Below are positions 34,425-44,900 of a stretch of DNA of 64,000 nt, in pieces. Under the pieces are notes generated by a model. It was not told the origin of the DNA. It searched no databases and saw only the letters and a program-made list of their open reading frames with translations. Every line of letters begins with the position of its first letter. Position 1 is the stretch's first letter. The position numbers and the translations under genes were made by a program. The DNA is taken from NCBI GenBank assembly GCA_963422705.1, contig OY730443.1:1922001-1986000 (forward strand), given 5' to 3'. This DNA is from G963422705 sp963422705. Lineage in GTDB: Bacteria > Poribacteria > WGA-4E > WGA-3G.

Positions 34425-36155
34425 TTATACATTTCTCCGCCGGACGAAAGTGCGCAAGCCAAATAATGCACAGGCAGCGAGAAGTGCCACTAAAGGCGGA
34501 TAGATAAACTTTTTTGAAGACGGGACAGGTTCAAGAACGAAGCTGTACCAACTGGAGATAGCACGTTTTGTGTTAATATCCCCATTTGCGCCATCCCAGG
34601 CGGAGAAGGCAATAGGGACAAAAACACCCGGTTCAAGCTGCAGGTCCTTCTTATCGTCCGTTTTTAAAGCACGTTTCGCCCAGAGTTTGTACAGTCCATC
34701 TGTGTATGTACTTTCTGTGTGGATATCACTTTGCACCGCTTGTGTCTCAACGTTGTGAATTCCTTTAGCAGTGAGTTCCGTTATCTGCGTAGGATTGGAA
34801 GCTTTCCAATGCCATAAATAGACTGGTAGTCGTCCTCCCCAAAGGAAATACGGTTTCGGTGCCGTTGGCCCCTGGGGCACCTTCACCGGAAATTGGATTG
34901 CCAGTGCGTCTTGAAGGACATCACCTGTTTGCTCATCCTCTAATTCAAGTGTCTTTGTTCTATCATCCCACGTGAAGAGGAATACAACTTCTTTTTCATT
35001 GTAAAACGATTTAACGTTAACCGAGTCAATTGTCGGGTTGAATTGCCGTTGTTCAATAATAACCTGTCCAACAAGAGGAAAGTAGCTCGGTTTGACTGCG
35101 TCCCAGGCAGTGTCTTCGATTGCCGGCAGCTCACCGGCGACATATTGTGCCCGCAAAACATTGTTTCCAATCGCGGACTCAGGGCGTTTTTCGGGGGAAA
35201 GGGATTTGACGTAATTTGCCAAATTCCAGATTCCTTCATACACCACTTTCATCGCCTCATCAAAAGTCTGTTGTTTGTCAGGACTGACTTCGGTGCCTTC
35301 GGCGATATCGAGTGCAAGTTCAACAGCAGTATCCATTTTTTCATAAAATTTTCCGGCTTCCTCTTCTTCCGCTTCCGTCATTTCATCTTTAGCTTCTAAT
35401 TCAGTGAGGCGTTTAGATTCATCTTTTGTAAGTCCGAAGTTTGTGAAACTGTCCCCTTCAAAGGCTGGCATGGGCGAACCGGCAATTCCACCGATAATCC
35501 GTTTGAAGATGTCTTCGGTTTCGTTGCCACCTCTGAAATTCCATCCTTGTGTTAAATTCGCCGGCCATACCTGAAATCCCCATTCATCTGTGAGGGTTGG
35601 TGCCGAGCTGCCGTCACCACGTCCGACATTGCCGTGGCATTCAACACAACCTAGTTCTGTATAAAGTAACTTGCCAGTTTCCACGCTCTGCTCCGAGTAT
35701 GCAATTCTAACGGATAAATCAATCTGCTTGGGTAGTGTTTCATTTTCCTTAAATCCATCGTGAAATGTTTTTATGTAAGCGACGAGCTCCCACCTGTCAT
35801 CAGAACTCAAGGCGGTTTCCCAGCCCGGCATTGACGAGCCCGGCATTCCCTCAGTGATAATGTCGAATAAATCCTCATCGGTAGGGAGTTGCCCGGTTTC
35901 AGTTGAACGTATTTTGTACAAGCCGCGAGTAAAATCCCTGGGCCTGGGGAGAAGATTTTCAGCAGCTGCGCCGTCGCCAAGTCCTTCAGTACCGTGGCAG
36001 TGCGCGCAGCTTTTCTCATAAATCGCTTTTCCTTTTTCGGATGCTTGTGTCGCATTTTGGGCATGTATTATTGAGAAAATTGATATTTCCGCGAGCAGCA
36101 CGCTACATCCAAGGAGCATCATTAAAAAGATTGCTTTTTGATATAAGCGTATCAT
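34425..36155 (-). CDS. diheme cytochrome c fused to ethylbenzene-dehydrogenase-type heme-binding domain
   Basis: This 576-residue protein begins with a signal anchor (residues 7-28). Two c-type heme motifs follow, CAHCH (about residue 51) and CVECH (about 170). The C-terminal half (VAGELPAIEDTAWDAVKPSYFPL and VVFLFTWDDRTKTLE) matches the beta-rich EB_dh domain that binds heme b in the gamma subunit of ethylbenzene dehydrogenase. One final helix (FIYPPLVALLAACALFGLRT) anchors it. It is probably a periplasmic electron-transfer hub. It overlaps or abuts the neighbouring cytochrome genes with gaps of only a few bases. Confidence 0.82.
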   Translation of the reverse strand: MIRLYQKAIFLMMLLGCSVLLAEISIFSIIHAQNATQASEKGKAIYEKSCAHCHGTEGLGDGAAAENLLPRPRDFTRGLYKIRSTETGQLPTDEDLFDIITEGMPGSSMPGWETALSSDDRWELVAYIKTFHDGFKENETLPKQIDLSVRIAYSEQSVETGKLLYTELGCVECHGNVGRGDGSSAPTLTDEWGFQVWPANLTQGWNFRGGNETEDIFKRIIGGIAGSPMPAFEGDSFTNFGLTKDESKRLTELEAKDEMTEAEEEEAGKFYEKMDTAVELALDIAEGTEVSPDKQQTFDEAMKVVYEGIWNLANYVKSLSPEKRPESAIGNNVLRAQYVAGELPAIEDTAWDAVKPSYFPLVGQVIIEQRQFNPTIDSVNVKSFYNEKEVVFLFTWDDRTKTLELEDEQTGDVLQDALAIQFPVKVPQGPTAPKPYFLWGGRLPVYLWHWKASNPTQITELTAKGIHNVETQAVQSDIHTESTYTDGLYKLWAKRALKTDDKKDLQLEPGVFVPIAFSAWDGANGDINTKRAISSWYSFVLEPVPSSKKFIYPPLVALLAACALFGLRTFVRRRNV

Positions 36156-36158
36156 GTT

Positions 36159-36935
36159 TTAGTGTCCTTCTCCAAAAGTTCGCGGCTGATAGCCTGTATA
36201 GTCGGATAGAAATAGAATCACGTCCCAAATCTCATCTTTAGTCAGGTAATTTTCCCAAACCGGCATTGCCGAATTCCACGGAGTCCCTGCTGCAGGTAAA
36301 CCGGGGCCGCCTTTACCAATCCGCCAAAAGAAAAAAGACTCCTGAAAGTTGGGAATAATGCCCGGGTCTTGAAAATTAGCCGGGAGCGGCTGAAGATACG
36401 GCGCGAAGTGCCCTTGGCCATCCAAATCGTCACCGTGGCAATAAAAGCAGTTTTGATAATAGACACGTCTACCGTTCTCTACATGCGCCTTAAATGCCAC
36501 CGGGTCATCTTTCTCGTAATGCCGGAAAGGATTTTCTACCGTTTGCATTTTTCCGATAACTTCGTCTTTGTAGGTAAGCTCCAACGGTGGCGATGGATGG
36601 GCATCGCGCGGGTCACCTGGTGGGGTTGCCCGTTGTGCGAAAATGGAATATGTATAACCTAGCAAAGCCAGTGGAATCAATAGTGCTATCCCTCGCCGGC
36701 GAATCCGACGGTTGTCATCAACGAGCGTTTCGCGAATGGGACGGAGAAACTCCCGAAAACGCGAGTCTTCAACGGAGATATGCACCAAAATCGCAATGAT
36801 AACCAGGCCCATATACATTGAAATGACACTACCGGGGATAGGGACTGAGATAAAGCTTCCTACAACAAAACGCAAGAATACCCAGCATCCGATGAAAATT
36901 ATGAGACATTTTGTGAAAAGTGATAACCTCTTCAC
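36159..36935 (-). CDS. membrane-anchored monoheme cytochrome c
   Basis: A 258-residue protein with two to three N-terminal helices (residues 8-27, 32-50 and about 82-99), then a single c-type heme site in YYQNCFYCHGDDLDGQG. SAMPVWENYLTKDEIWDVILFL has the axial Met and the usual last helix of the fold. It lies 3 bp before the diheme gene and 11 bp after another cytochrome gene, as part of the same transcript. The general build resembles the membrane-anchored cytochromes that dock to bc complexes or alternative complex III. Confidence 0.83.
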   Translation of the reverse strand: MKRLSLFTKCLIIFIGCWVFLRFVVGSFISVPIPGSVISMYMGLVIIAILVHISVEDSRFREFLRPIRETLVDDNRRIRRRGIALLIPLALLGYTYSIFAQRATPPGDPRDAHPSPPLELTYKDEVIGKMQTVENPFRHYEKDDPVAFKAHVENGRRVYYQNCFYCHGDDLDGQGHFAPYLQPLPANFQDPGIIPNFQESFFFWRIGKGGPGLPAAGTPWNSAMPVWENYLTKDEIWDVILFLSDYTGYQPRTFGEGH

Positions 36936-36946
36936 GATTTACCTCC

Positions 36947-38461
36947 TTATTCCGCTGAAACTTCTGTAGCATCAACAGAAGCCATATTATCCGCTGTTGA
37001 TGTTTCGCCAGTTAGTGAACTTAAAAAGGCGAGCAGATGGTTCAGATCTGCTACTGTTAAAAGAAGCGGAAAGTTTTCAGGCATCGGCGACGTAACAAGC
37101 AGTTTCTTGCCAAAAGCACGGGTAAAAGTAGCTTCCTCAACATCGAAGGTATCAATTATCTCTTCGCTACCATTAACGTTTAAAACAATCTCGTCGTCAT
37201 CCAATGTTCCTGATACAACAGCCCCGACAATTTCATCGCCATCATATGTCACAATCGTCAACTGGCTCGCCACATCGACTTTAGAAACCGTTTGAGTTTC
37301 CTCTCCTACTTTGAGCGTTACGGTGTCTTCAGTTTCTCCAACAATCTCGCCACTTACAGGGGCATCAGCATTTATAGGTGTTATCGCTAATGCAAAATAA
37401 CCCTTCTCTTTCAAATTTGCCAAATCCTCAATCGGTTCATTATCCAATTCTGTCAATTGAAGTGTATGTGCCTCCGCTTTACCATCCGCTGTTTTCGTGC
37501 TTACCACGATTTGTTTATCATCTTGCGAAACAAGCGTTCCTTGTAAAGTTACGCCGTTGGCACGAACGGTTACGGTGCCGTAGCCGCTGACAATTTGTGC
37601 GTTAGGTAACAGGATGGACTCTTCAATATAACGCATGTCGTTAAAGGCCGCAATTTCCGAAAGATCCGGTGCTTCAACAATTTCAAAATCTGTGGTTTCC
37701 GCACCGGCGGCAGGACTTTCTATCCCTTTTACTAGGTGACATGAAATGCATGCCACTGAGATAAACACTTTTTTTCCGAGTTCTGTGTCACCGGTGAGTA
37801 GCGGCGGGAGGGCCTCTGCTATTGTGCCTGGAGCAGCCCTATCAATAGGCTCTTCGTAGGGAGCCGGGTCGATTTCGCCGCCTTGGCTTTGCAAATAGGC
37901 GATAACCGCTTCAATCTCCAACTTTGATAAAGCGATTGGGGCTTTCCATACCTCTGGCATAATCTTACCGTACCCTGGCACGAGATAATCCGCGGGGTTA
38001 TATAATGACTCAATGAGGTATGTCTTCCCATCCATTCCCGCAACACGGGTTGCAGCGTTAATGCCGATATCTGTCAAATCCGGACATCTCCCTTTCGGGG
38101 CACTAGTATCGACAGTATGACATGCACTGCACTGCCCCTTTCCATTGAAGACTAAGGCGCCTTGTTCTGCAACAGCATCCGGGTCACTCCAATCAAGAGT
38201 TGTTAAATTCACAGCCGTAGAGGATTCTGGAACAAGCCCCGCGACAAACGCGTAAAACCATATCACGGCAAGTGAGAACGTTAGCAATTTTACAACGTTG
38301 GACCACACAATGATGTTTACAATTACCGTGATGAGAAACCAAACTGAACACGGTAGCAAGTTCTCAGAGGCAATCGGAAACGCTGAGGCCCCAGCAATAT
38401 AGGCGATGAAACTCACCACCATCAGGATTAGACTTGCAATCTTTATGAATCTGTTTGACAT
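36947..38461 (-). CDS. membrane-anchored diheme cytochrome c
   Basis: The N-terminus has three hydrophobic helices (about residues 6-25, 35-52 and 57-75). Two heme motifs follow: CSACH and CISCH, each in a cytochrome-c-like domain. The region between about residues 300 and 440 is a beta-rich insertion (repeats such as TVTLKVGEETQTV and DGDEIVGAVVSGTLDDDEIV) of unknown role. ATG 38461 is supported by AGGGACA; the frame is open to 38485. It lies directly after the CydA-like gene and could be its electron donor. Confidence 0.83.
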   Translation of the reverse strand: MSNRFIKIASLILMVVSFIAYIAGASAFPIASENLLPCSVWFLITVIVNIIVWSNVVKLLTFSLAVIWFYAFVAGLVPESSTAVNLTTLDWSDPDAVAEQGALVFNGKGQCSACHTVDTSAPKGRCPDLTDIGINAATRVAGMDGKTYLIESLYNPADYLVPGYGKIMPEVWKAPIALSKLEIEAVIAYLQSQGGEIDPAPYEEPIDRAAPGTIAEALPPLLTGDTELGKKVFISVACISCHLVKGIESPAAGAETTDFEIVEAPDLSEIAAFNDMRYIEESILLPNAQIVSGYGTVTVRANGVTLQGTLVSQDDKQIVVSTKTADGKAEAHTLQLTELDNEPIEDLANLKEKGYFALAITPINADAPVSGEIVGETEDTVTLKVGEETQTVSKVDVASQLTIVTYDGDEIVGAVVSGTLDDDEIVLNVNGSEEIIDTFDVEEATFTRAFGKKLLVTSPMPENFPLLLTVADLNHLLAFLSSLTGETSTADNMASVDATEVSAE

Positions 38462-38622
38462 TGATATGTCCCTACGTAATTTCATGAATTGACAGTTATC
38501 AATTCAATTCATTTCAATTCAGGCTTGTCACGCTTGCGATAACAATAAAATAAAACTGTAACACTTGCAGTGCAAGAACTAATTTTTTATAAAAAGGTGA
38601 GAAACCCGTTCATCCGATATCT

Positions 38623-40527
38623 CTAATCATCAGTTTCTATTACAGCATCCGCTTCAACAGCCGCGCTTTTTTTCTTTTCACCCCACAAACCGAGCCAGAA
38701 AATGAACCCAACGAGGGCGAAAAAGATTACCATGATGATTGCAACGATGTTTACAGCCTCACTTAAGAGTGGGGTAAAGGCATCAGCCGAGGTATCCTGC
38801 ATGACACCGAAGATATGCCACGCTTCTCGAAGGCCCGAGCGGGCGTAACCCATCAACCCCATCAAGGAGGTAAAGGTAATCGCCAAAAGGATTAGTACGT
38901 ACTGGGAGCGTTCCGTCATTTCACCCCACTTGATTGTGCCCGCCGTTGTCGCCTTTCGATACATGAAAATATCGATTATTGTCACAGTTACCATAACGGC
39001 GAGGGCGATGAGAACTTGATAGGGTGTCAAAACGTTGACACGCAAGTCCGTCGGAACGGTAAACCCAACAATGCCGATAACGACAATTGAGATGACGGAG
39101 AAGAAGAAAATGGAGGAAATCGCTATATTCCCAACCTTTTTCCAACTCGCTGTTGCCGATTTACCTGATCTTCTATAAAACAGAAAGCTCAAAAACGTAG
39201 TCAGAATAATAACGTTAACTGCTGTATTTTTAGCTGTCATCAAGCCGAACAGGCCAAGGTGCGGGTGATTCGCCCCGCCCATGGCGCTCAATTCACTTGA
39301 AGTGGCGATTTTGGATAAACTTCGAGGTGTCATCCAAATAGCAACACAGATAACGATAATAGTAATCATATATGGGCGATAACGGGCGTATATCTGTGCT
39401 CCGTCAATTCTGCCCATCCCTGACCAGAGGTAATAGTTGGCACCAATGAATAACACGCCAATCATCACCGCTTGAATGATAAACAGCCATGAAAATAGAC
39501 TGCCCATCATATTAATGCCCATCGTATTGTTAAACATGTAGATTTCGCGGCCAAGCCAATACCCGGCGAAAGGAAGTGGGATGAGTCCACACAATGCAAT
39601 GAAATTACCGGTATACCCCATCCAATCGTAGTGAGCTTTATCCTCTTTAGTTTTCGCGACGAGGAACCGAAATGCTGCGTAGGCAGCCACAATTGAACCA
39701 CCAAACGCAATATTTCCTATGAGGCGGTGAATGTTCACCGGCATCCACGTAAAGTTATTGACGGCTTCCCAGACAGTAGCCAGAAATTCCCCAGTTGTCT
39801 CGTTGTGCAGTGGAATCACTGTTGCGTCCGTTACCCCCTCCATCACTTCAGCCCGGGACAATTCTGGGTTCTGTGCTAATCGATTTTCCAACCAAGATTG
39901 GCGTGTCCCTTCAGAGAGTTTCCCATACTGCGTTGCCGGGCTCGTCTGATAAGTAAGCCACGAATTCGAAACAAACATAATTGCGGTACCGAAGACATTC
40001 AGCAGAACACCGAGGAAGAGGTGCCACCCTTTATGCTTGCCTTGCATTTTATCCCATCCATAGGAGTAGAGATAAAGGGTAAACGTTTCCCCGAAGAATA
40101 AGATGACATAGAAAATCATCGTGGGACCGAAGATGCCGCTCAGCCTACTCATCACCTTCGGATAGCACCATATGAGAATAAAGACTAGGACACCACCGAG
40201 GAGGGCTGTTGTTGAAAATGCCCCCATACAGAGTTTAATAAACTCCTGGGCCATCCTATCGTAGCGAGCATCTTTGCTCTTCCATCCGATAAATTCAATG
40301 ATCACAGCGAACATTGGAACACCGAGGATGAAAGAGCCAAACAGTAGATGCAGTTGTGCCGCAATCCACGCCGCGTTCCGGCTTCCAATCTTCGGGAAAG
40401 TGCGATATTCGGCATCACTCACATCTTGCGCAAAAACTGGGACAGCAGCTAGCAGGATATAACCAATTAGCATGCAGCCAAGTAGGAAATAGAACTTCTT
40501 TTTAGGTGTGGAAGAGCAACAAGGCAT
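38623..40527 (-). CDS. cytochrome bd oxidase subunit I-like protein (no cydB nearby)
   Basis: A 634-residue protein from ATG 40527, with a signal-like first helix, then at least ten more helices. AAWIAAQLHLLFGSFILGVPMF carries the CydA-type heme His. GETFTLYLYSYGWDKMQGK and FVSNSWLTYQ correspond to the EA..GWDR and ANSWM segments of CydA. It lacks an evident quinol loop and no cydB is seen, which matches the bd-like oxidases described from Nitrospira and some uncultured groups. It is embedded among c-type cytochromes, so it may take electrons from cytochrome c rather than quinol. Confidence 0.8.
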   Translation of the reverse strand: MPCCSSTPKKKFYFLLGCMLIGYILLAAVPVFAQDVSDAEYRTFPKIGSRNAAWIAAQLHLLFGSFILGVPMFAVIIEFIGWKSKDARYDRMAQEFIKLCMGAFSTTALLGGVLVFILIWCYPKVMSRLSGIFGPTMIFYVILFFGETFTLYLYSYGWDKMQGKHKGWHLFLGVLLNVFGTAIMFVSNSWLTYQTSPATQYGKLSEGTRQSWLENRLAQNPELSRAEVMEGVTDATVIPLHNETTGEFLATVWEAVNNFTWMPVNIHRLIGNIAFGGSIVAAYAAFRFLVAKTKEDKAHYDWMGYTGNFIALCGLIPLPFAGYWLGREIYMFNNTMGINMMGSLFSWLFIIQAVMIGVLFIGANYYLWSGMGRIDGAQIYARYRPYMITIIVICVAIWMTPRSLSKIATSSELSAMGGANHPHLGLFGLMTAKNTAVNVIILTTFLSFLFYRRSGKSATASWKKVGNIAISSIFFFSVISIVVIGIVGFTVPTDLRVNVLTPYQVLIALAVMVTVTIIDIFMYRKATTAGTIKWGEMTERSQYVLILLAITFTSLMGLMGYARSGLREAWHIFGVMQDTSADAFTPLLSEAVNIVAIIMVIFFALVGFIFWLGLWGEKKKSAAVEADAVIETDD

Positions 40528-40690
40528 TCTTTGAATTCTCTCAGTCTTTTGGTTAGGGAAGCTATGACATTTTGAATCGATTAAGCTAGTGACGAATGTG
40601 CGCATGTCATCATCTCGCCAGAGTAACCGTGGCTATTATCTACTCAAACTATTGTCTTCTCTAATAACGTATTGATACGTTGAAAAAAGT

Positions 40691-41443
40691 TTATTTTTTC
40701 GCTCGCTTTTTAAAATCAGCACTCGTAAAGTTTACATTAATATCACCGCTTGCGGGGACTTCAACAGTCTTGTTCGCTGAGCCGAGTGCTTCATGCCAAG
40801 CAACGACTCGAACTTTACCTTCGGGGACATCTGTGAGGGTGTAGCTCCCTTTGTCCGCTGATGCTTCATACGCATCTGAACTCAGCCAATTCCCTTTATT
40901 GTCTTTGTCCCCTGTCATCGTAAAGAAGTTACTGTCAACCGCAACGATGTAACCGGTCATCCATGCATGAATATCGCAAGTAAACTTAATAGGCTCCGCT
41001 TTCTCGATTTTGTGTGGGATAACTTTGCCGGGTTGCGGAATCTGATAGTTTATTGCTTCATTTTTTTTCGCGTGGGAATGGACGTTGTGGGCTATTGGGT
41101 CACTAGAGGTAATATCTACGGTAGAACCAGCAACAACGGCGAGAACATGCGGAAAATATGCACATCCCTTCTGGTCCATGACAGGATTTTTATCGGGAAC
41201 GGTAACTTTTGCGCCGCGTACGCGGGCATAGAGGACGACGTTCTTAATACCCTTTCCTTTTGAAACCACGAGTTCTTCAGATTTTGTACCTTTTACAGCA
41301 TCAATGCAATGCTGTTCCTTAGTAGCTGTCAACATCGTCCGTGCCGGTGCATCTCCTTCATACAGAACAGTGCCAGTGATATTGCCGGCATAAGCGGTGC
41401 TCACAACCATCCCCAAGACAAGCAGTGCGACTATAATTTTCAT
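40691..41443 (-). CDS. secreted cupredoxin/carboxypeptidase-regulatory-domain protein (paralogue)
   Basis: A 250-residue protein with signal peptide MKIIVALLVLGMVVSTAYA. AHNVHSHAKK and FTCDIHAWMTGYIVAV give the same His, Cys-x2-His-x2-Met set as its paralogue at 33523-34311. The later part (GSYTLTDVPEGKVRVVAWHEAL) is the prealbumin-like carboxypeptidase regulatory domain. An AAAGGAG ribosome site precedes ATG 41443. Probably a periplasmic copper protein that serves the adjacent cytochromes. Confidence 0.76.
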   Translation of the reverse strand: MKIIVALLVLGMVVSTAYAGNITGTVLYEGDAPARTMLTATKEQHCIDAVKGTKSEELVVSKGKGIKNVVLYARVRGAKVTVPDKNPVMDQKGCAYFPHVLAVVAGSTVDITSSDPIAHNVHSHAKKNEAINYQIPQPGKVIPHKIEKAEPIKFTCDIHAWMTGYIVAVDSNFFTMTGDKDNKGNWLSSDAYEASADKGSYTLTDVPEGKVRVVAWHEALGSANKTVEVPASGDINVNFTSADFKKRAKK

Positions 41444-41547
41444 GATTTTCTCCTTTTTCGTATGATTGAGTAATCTCTATTCTATTGAACGTTAATTCCT
41501 ACAAAAATAGTTTACCATATTTAAATTTTTGTAAAGTTTCTTGAAAC

Positions 41548-41904
41548 TCACGGATGGACCATTTCCTTAATATAGGTAAGAATTTCCCGTTGTTCCTCAT
41601 CATTCAGGTAATAATAAAAAGCAGGCATATCGTTTTTTCCGGAATTAATACTGTTCAGCAATTGCGCATCACTGTGCGTTTGCCACAAAGTAGCATCAGT
41701 GAGATTAGCAGGTTCTAATTTTTTGAACCGCCCAATTCGCCCGTTGCCTTCGGCACCGTTTCCGTGGCATCCGGCACAGTATCGTGCGTATTTGTATTCG
41801 ACTTGTGACGGATACTTATTACTAGGTTCAATCTGTTTCGCTAACCAAATTAAACCGTTAAGCCATACAAGAATCATGACGATAACAACGGCAAGATGCT
41901 TCAT
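41548..41904 (-). CDS. small membrane-anchored cytochrome c
   Basis: A 118-residue monoheme protein with an N-terminal helix (residues 5-22) as uncleaved anchor and heme motif CAGCH in YARYCAGCHGNGAEGNG. An axial Met is in KNDMPAFYYYLNDEE. It follows the octaheme gene by 13 bp. It is the size of the class I cytochromes that shuttle between bc complex and oxidase. Confidence 0.86.
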   Translation of the reverse strand: MKHLAVVIVMILVWLNGLIWLAKQIEPSNKYPSQVEYKYARYCAGCHGNGAEGNGRIGRFKKLEPANLTDATLWQTHSDAQLLNSINSGKNDMPAFYYYLNDEEQREILTYIKEMVHP

Positions 41905-41917
41905 TTCCTCTTAGACA

Positions 41918-44900
41918 TTAACGTCCCAATGAAATTAGATAATCTCGGACGAGGCGAATCTGCCTCTCTGCGTCATTACCGGCGTAACCGTCAAGAGGCA
42001 TATGCTGTCCCCCGACAAGGGGCCATGCCTGTGGCATTGCGGTGCCGGGTTGGAATGACTGCGGTTCTTTGAGCCAGTCAATCAGCCAATCTGCCTTGAG
42101 TCGTTCTTTCGCGAGCGTGAGATCCGGTCTGCCTGCTTTGTCACTCCCACTTGGAATGACTTCACCTTTGGCAGGATGGCAGGAAATGCATTGAAGCACA
42201 TCAAAGATTTGCTTGCCGACACGCAATTCTGTACGTGTTGCGACGGGTATTTCAAGCGTCTCGTATGGGAACGGTTCATCGTCTAGGGCAGAGAAGTATT
42301 TGACAAAGGTTGTCGCTTCATCATCCGATAAGTCGAACGTCGGCATTCGTACCTTGAGTCCGTAGCGAATATCGGAAGGTTGCTTAAGGAATTTAAATAA
42401 CCAATCAGGATAGACTTTTGCTCCTTCAGACTGCAGTGTTGGCGGTGCGAATTGCTTAGCATTAATTGGGTCCAACCCTTCATGAGCGATGACGACATCA
42501 AGGTAGCTGCCACCTCTCCCTTCAATTTCATGGCATCCTGAGCAGTTATATTTTTTTACCAAACGTCTGCCGGCATCAATCTGATTTAATTCGTCGGGCC
42601 TATTATGGATATAACTGAGCGGGTATTGTGCTGATTGAAAGCTCTTCAGCAGGACAGCTAGTGCCTTCGCTTCTTCTTTCTCAATCTGAAAAACTGGCAT
42701 GCGTGAAACGATTCGCCGGGTTTGGTATCGGCGTGGTTCTGTGATTTTCCCTATCGTCCACCCTGTCCAACTATGCTCAACGTCCACTGTATCACCAAAG
42801 TCAAGTTCATCCACCATCTTTCCACCAAATTCCCCGAGGTCTGCTCCAACCTTGGATTCATTTTCAAAGCCGGGGATGTCGTGACAACCAAAGCATCCGT
42901 AAGTTCTGACGAGTGCTTTGCCTTCAGCCACATCTACTTCACCAATAGATTCTGATGTAGCAATGGGCGTAACCTGCTTCAGACTCATTAGGTAAGCAAC
43001 AACGTTTTCAACTTCGGTGCGACTCAACCTTAAGCTCGGCATAGATGTATTTGGGTCATAAGACTTAGGGTCTGTTAACCATTTATGGAGGTAGCCGGGC
43101 GTAACCTTTGTACCGACGCTATCCAATGCGGGGGCAAAATCGCTCCCGATACCATCAACGACGTGACAGGTGAGACATCCTACTGTTTTGACAGTCTCTT
43201 CACCTGCTTTAATGGAACTTTCGGATGTAGAGTAGGTTTGCCCGGTATCAAGAGAGGTATCCTGCATTTGGGCAAGATATGCGGTGATAGATTTCACTTC
43301 ATCAACAATGCGCGTCACGTAGCTGTCCGGATAGGGATATTCGGTTCCATCATCTGTTTTAATAACAATACCGTCATCAGTTTTGGTGACGACACCAATT
43401 CGCTTTCCACCATTTTTGAGATAAACCACCTGACTCATTCCGTCAGCGGGGAAGAAGTTAGGCATTTTTGTATCAGCCAGATACGCTTCAGGTTTCTTAA
43501 TCCAATTTTCCAACCAGGCGTTATCTTGAACCTTACTCGCAACCTTAGCAAGAGATGGCCCGACTTTATCAATGTTTTTAAGAGCACTATATCCTTCGAC
43601 CGCATGGCAGCCGTGACATCCTAATTCTTCAAAGAGTGCCAACCCCTTTGTCAAGTTTGGTGAATAGTCCTGCCATTCGCCTGTTTCAGGATTTGTATAG
43701 TCTAACATCATCACACCATCGTGACAGCGGCGGCAGTTAGACTCCATGTAGCCTTTTGTTTCTTCAGAAGTCCTGCCAGTGTGTCCGTCTAACCCGAGCA
43801 CGGGTGTGAGCCAATATTCAGCATGCGTTAAGGCGTGTGCTGATTTTTCTGTGAGTGCCTGGCCTTGCCCACCGTGGCAGGGTGTGCATCCGAATCTATC
43901 AACGGGATGTTTCGCGAGGAGCACATCGCGATAAGGGTGCGTTTGGAGTACCGAGCGGTATCCGGTTTTGTATTCAATCTCGACTTCTCCGAAAATATCA
44001 ACATCGTTAAAGGTGATAATGCCGTTTTCTCCTAATGTATATTCATCGTCTTCTGCCTCAAAACCGTCAATGATAACATTTTCACTGCCATTCGCAATGC
44101 GGGTATGCTTGAGTTGATAGGTGAGTTTATTTTCTCCGTCGCCTTCGACTTCAAAGGTCTCTTTCGCAGATTTCTCGTAGCCGCTGCTATCTGCTGAGAA
44201 GTGGCAGGTTGCGCATCTATCCGCGGTATAATCAAATTCCTCCAAATAGTATTGAACGATAGTGCGTGTTTTATGAAAGGGATTCTCTAACAGGCTCCCG
44301 AGGAAGGAACGTTTAATGCCGCTCAAGGAGCCAAGCTTCTCTTGGAGACGTGCGACTTCTTCATGTTTCGTTTTGGCAGTCCTACGCGAATCTAGTTCCG
44401 TCTGGACTGTTGCAATGTTCTCAGTAACTTCAGTATCTTCGGAATTATACTTCTGTACGATTAAATAGGTGCTGAGCGCATTTTCCCAATCCCGATGAGT
44501 TTGATAAAATTGTGCCAACTGCTTATTTGCGGATGCAAAACCGCTTTCAGCGTCCAAAACGGCTTCCGTTAACTCACCTTCAATGAGCGATTCAAGTGTT
44601 GCTAATTTCGCTTGCCATTTTCTCACGGTGTCATCGCGTTCACCCGCGCCGTGCGCTTTTGCTTCATGGAGGCTATGCTGATATTTATAGTTAATCGCAT
44701 CGGATTCGCTCTGCCGGAATTTGCGTTCTTGCAGCGCATCGTCAAGCGTAACTTGTGCGATTTGCACACCCCTTACCAGTTCATTCAGGATTTTGGGATT
44801 CGGTTCTTGCGGTTGGGAAAATTCGGATAGAGCTAGCGTGGCATTTTCCAATTCTGCGCGTGTCTTTTCATATTCGTATTGATAGAACTGTTGCTGAATC

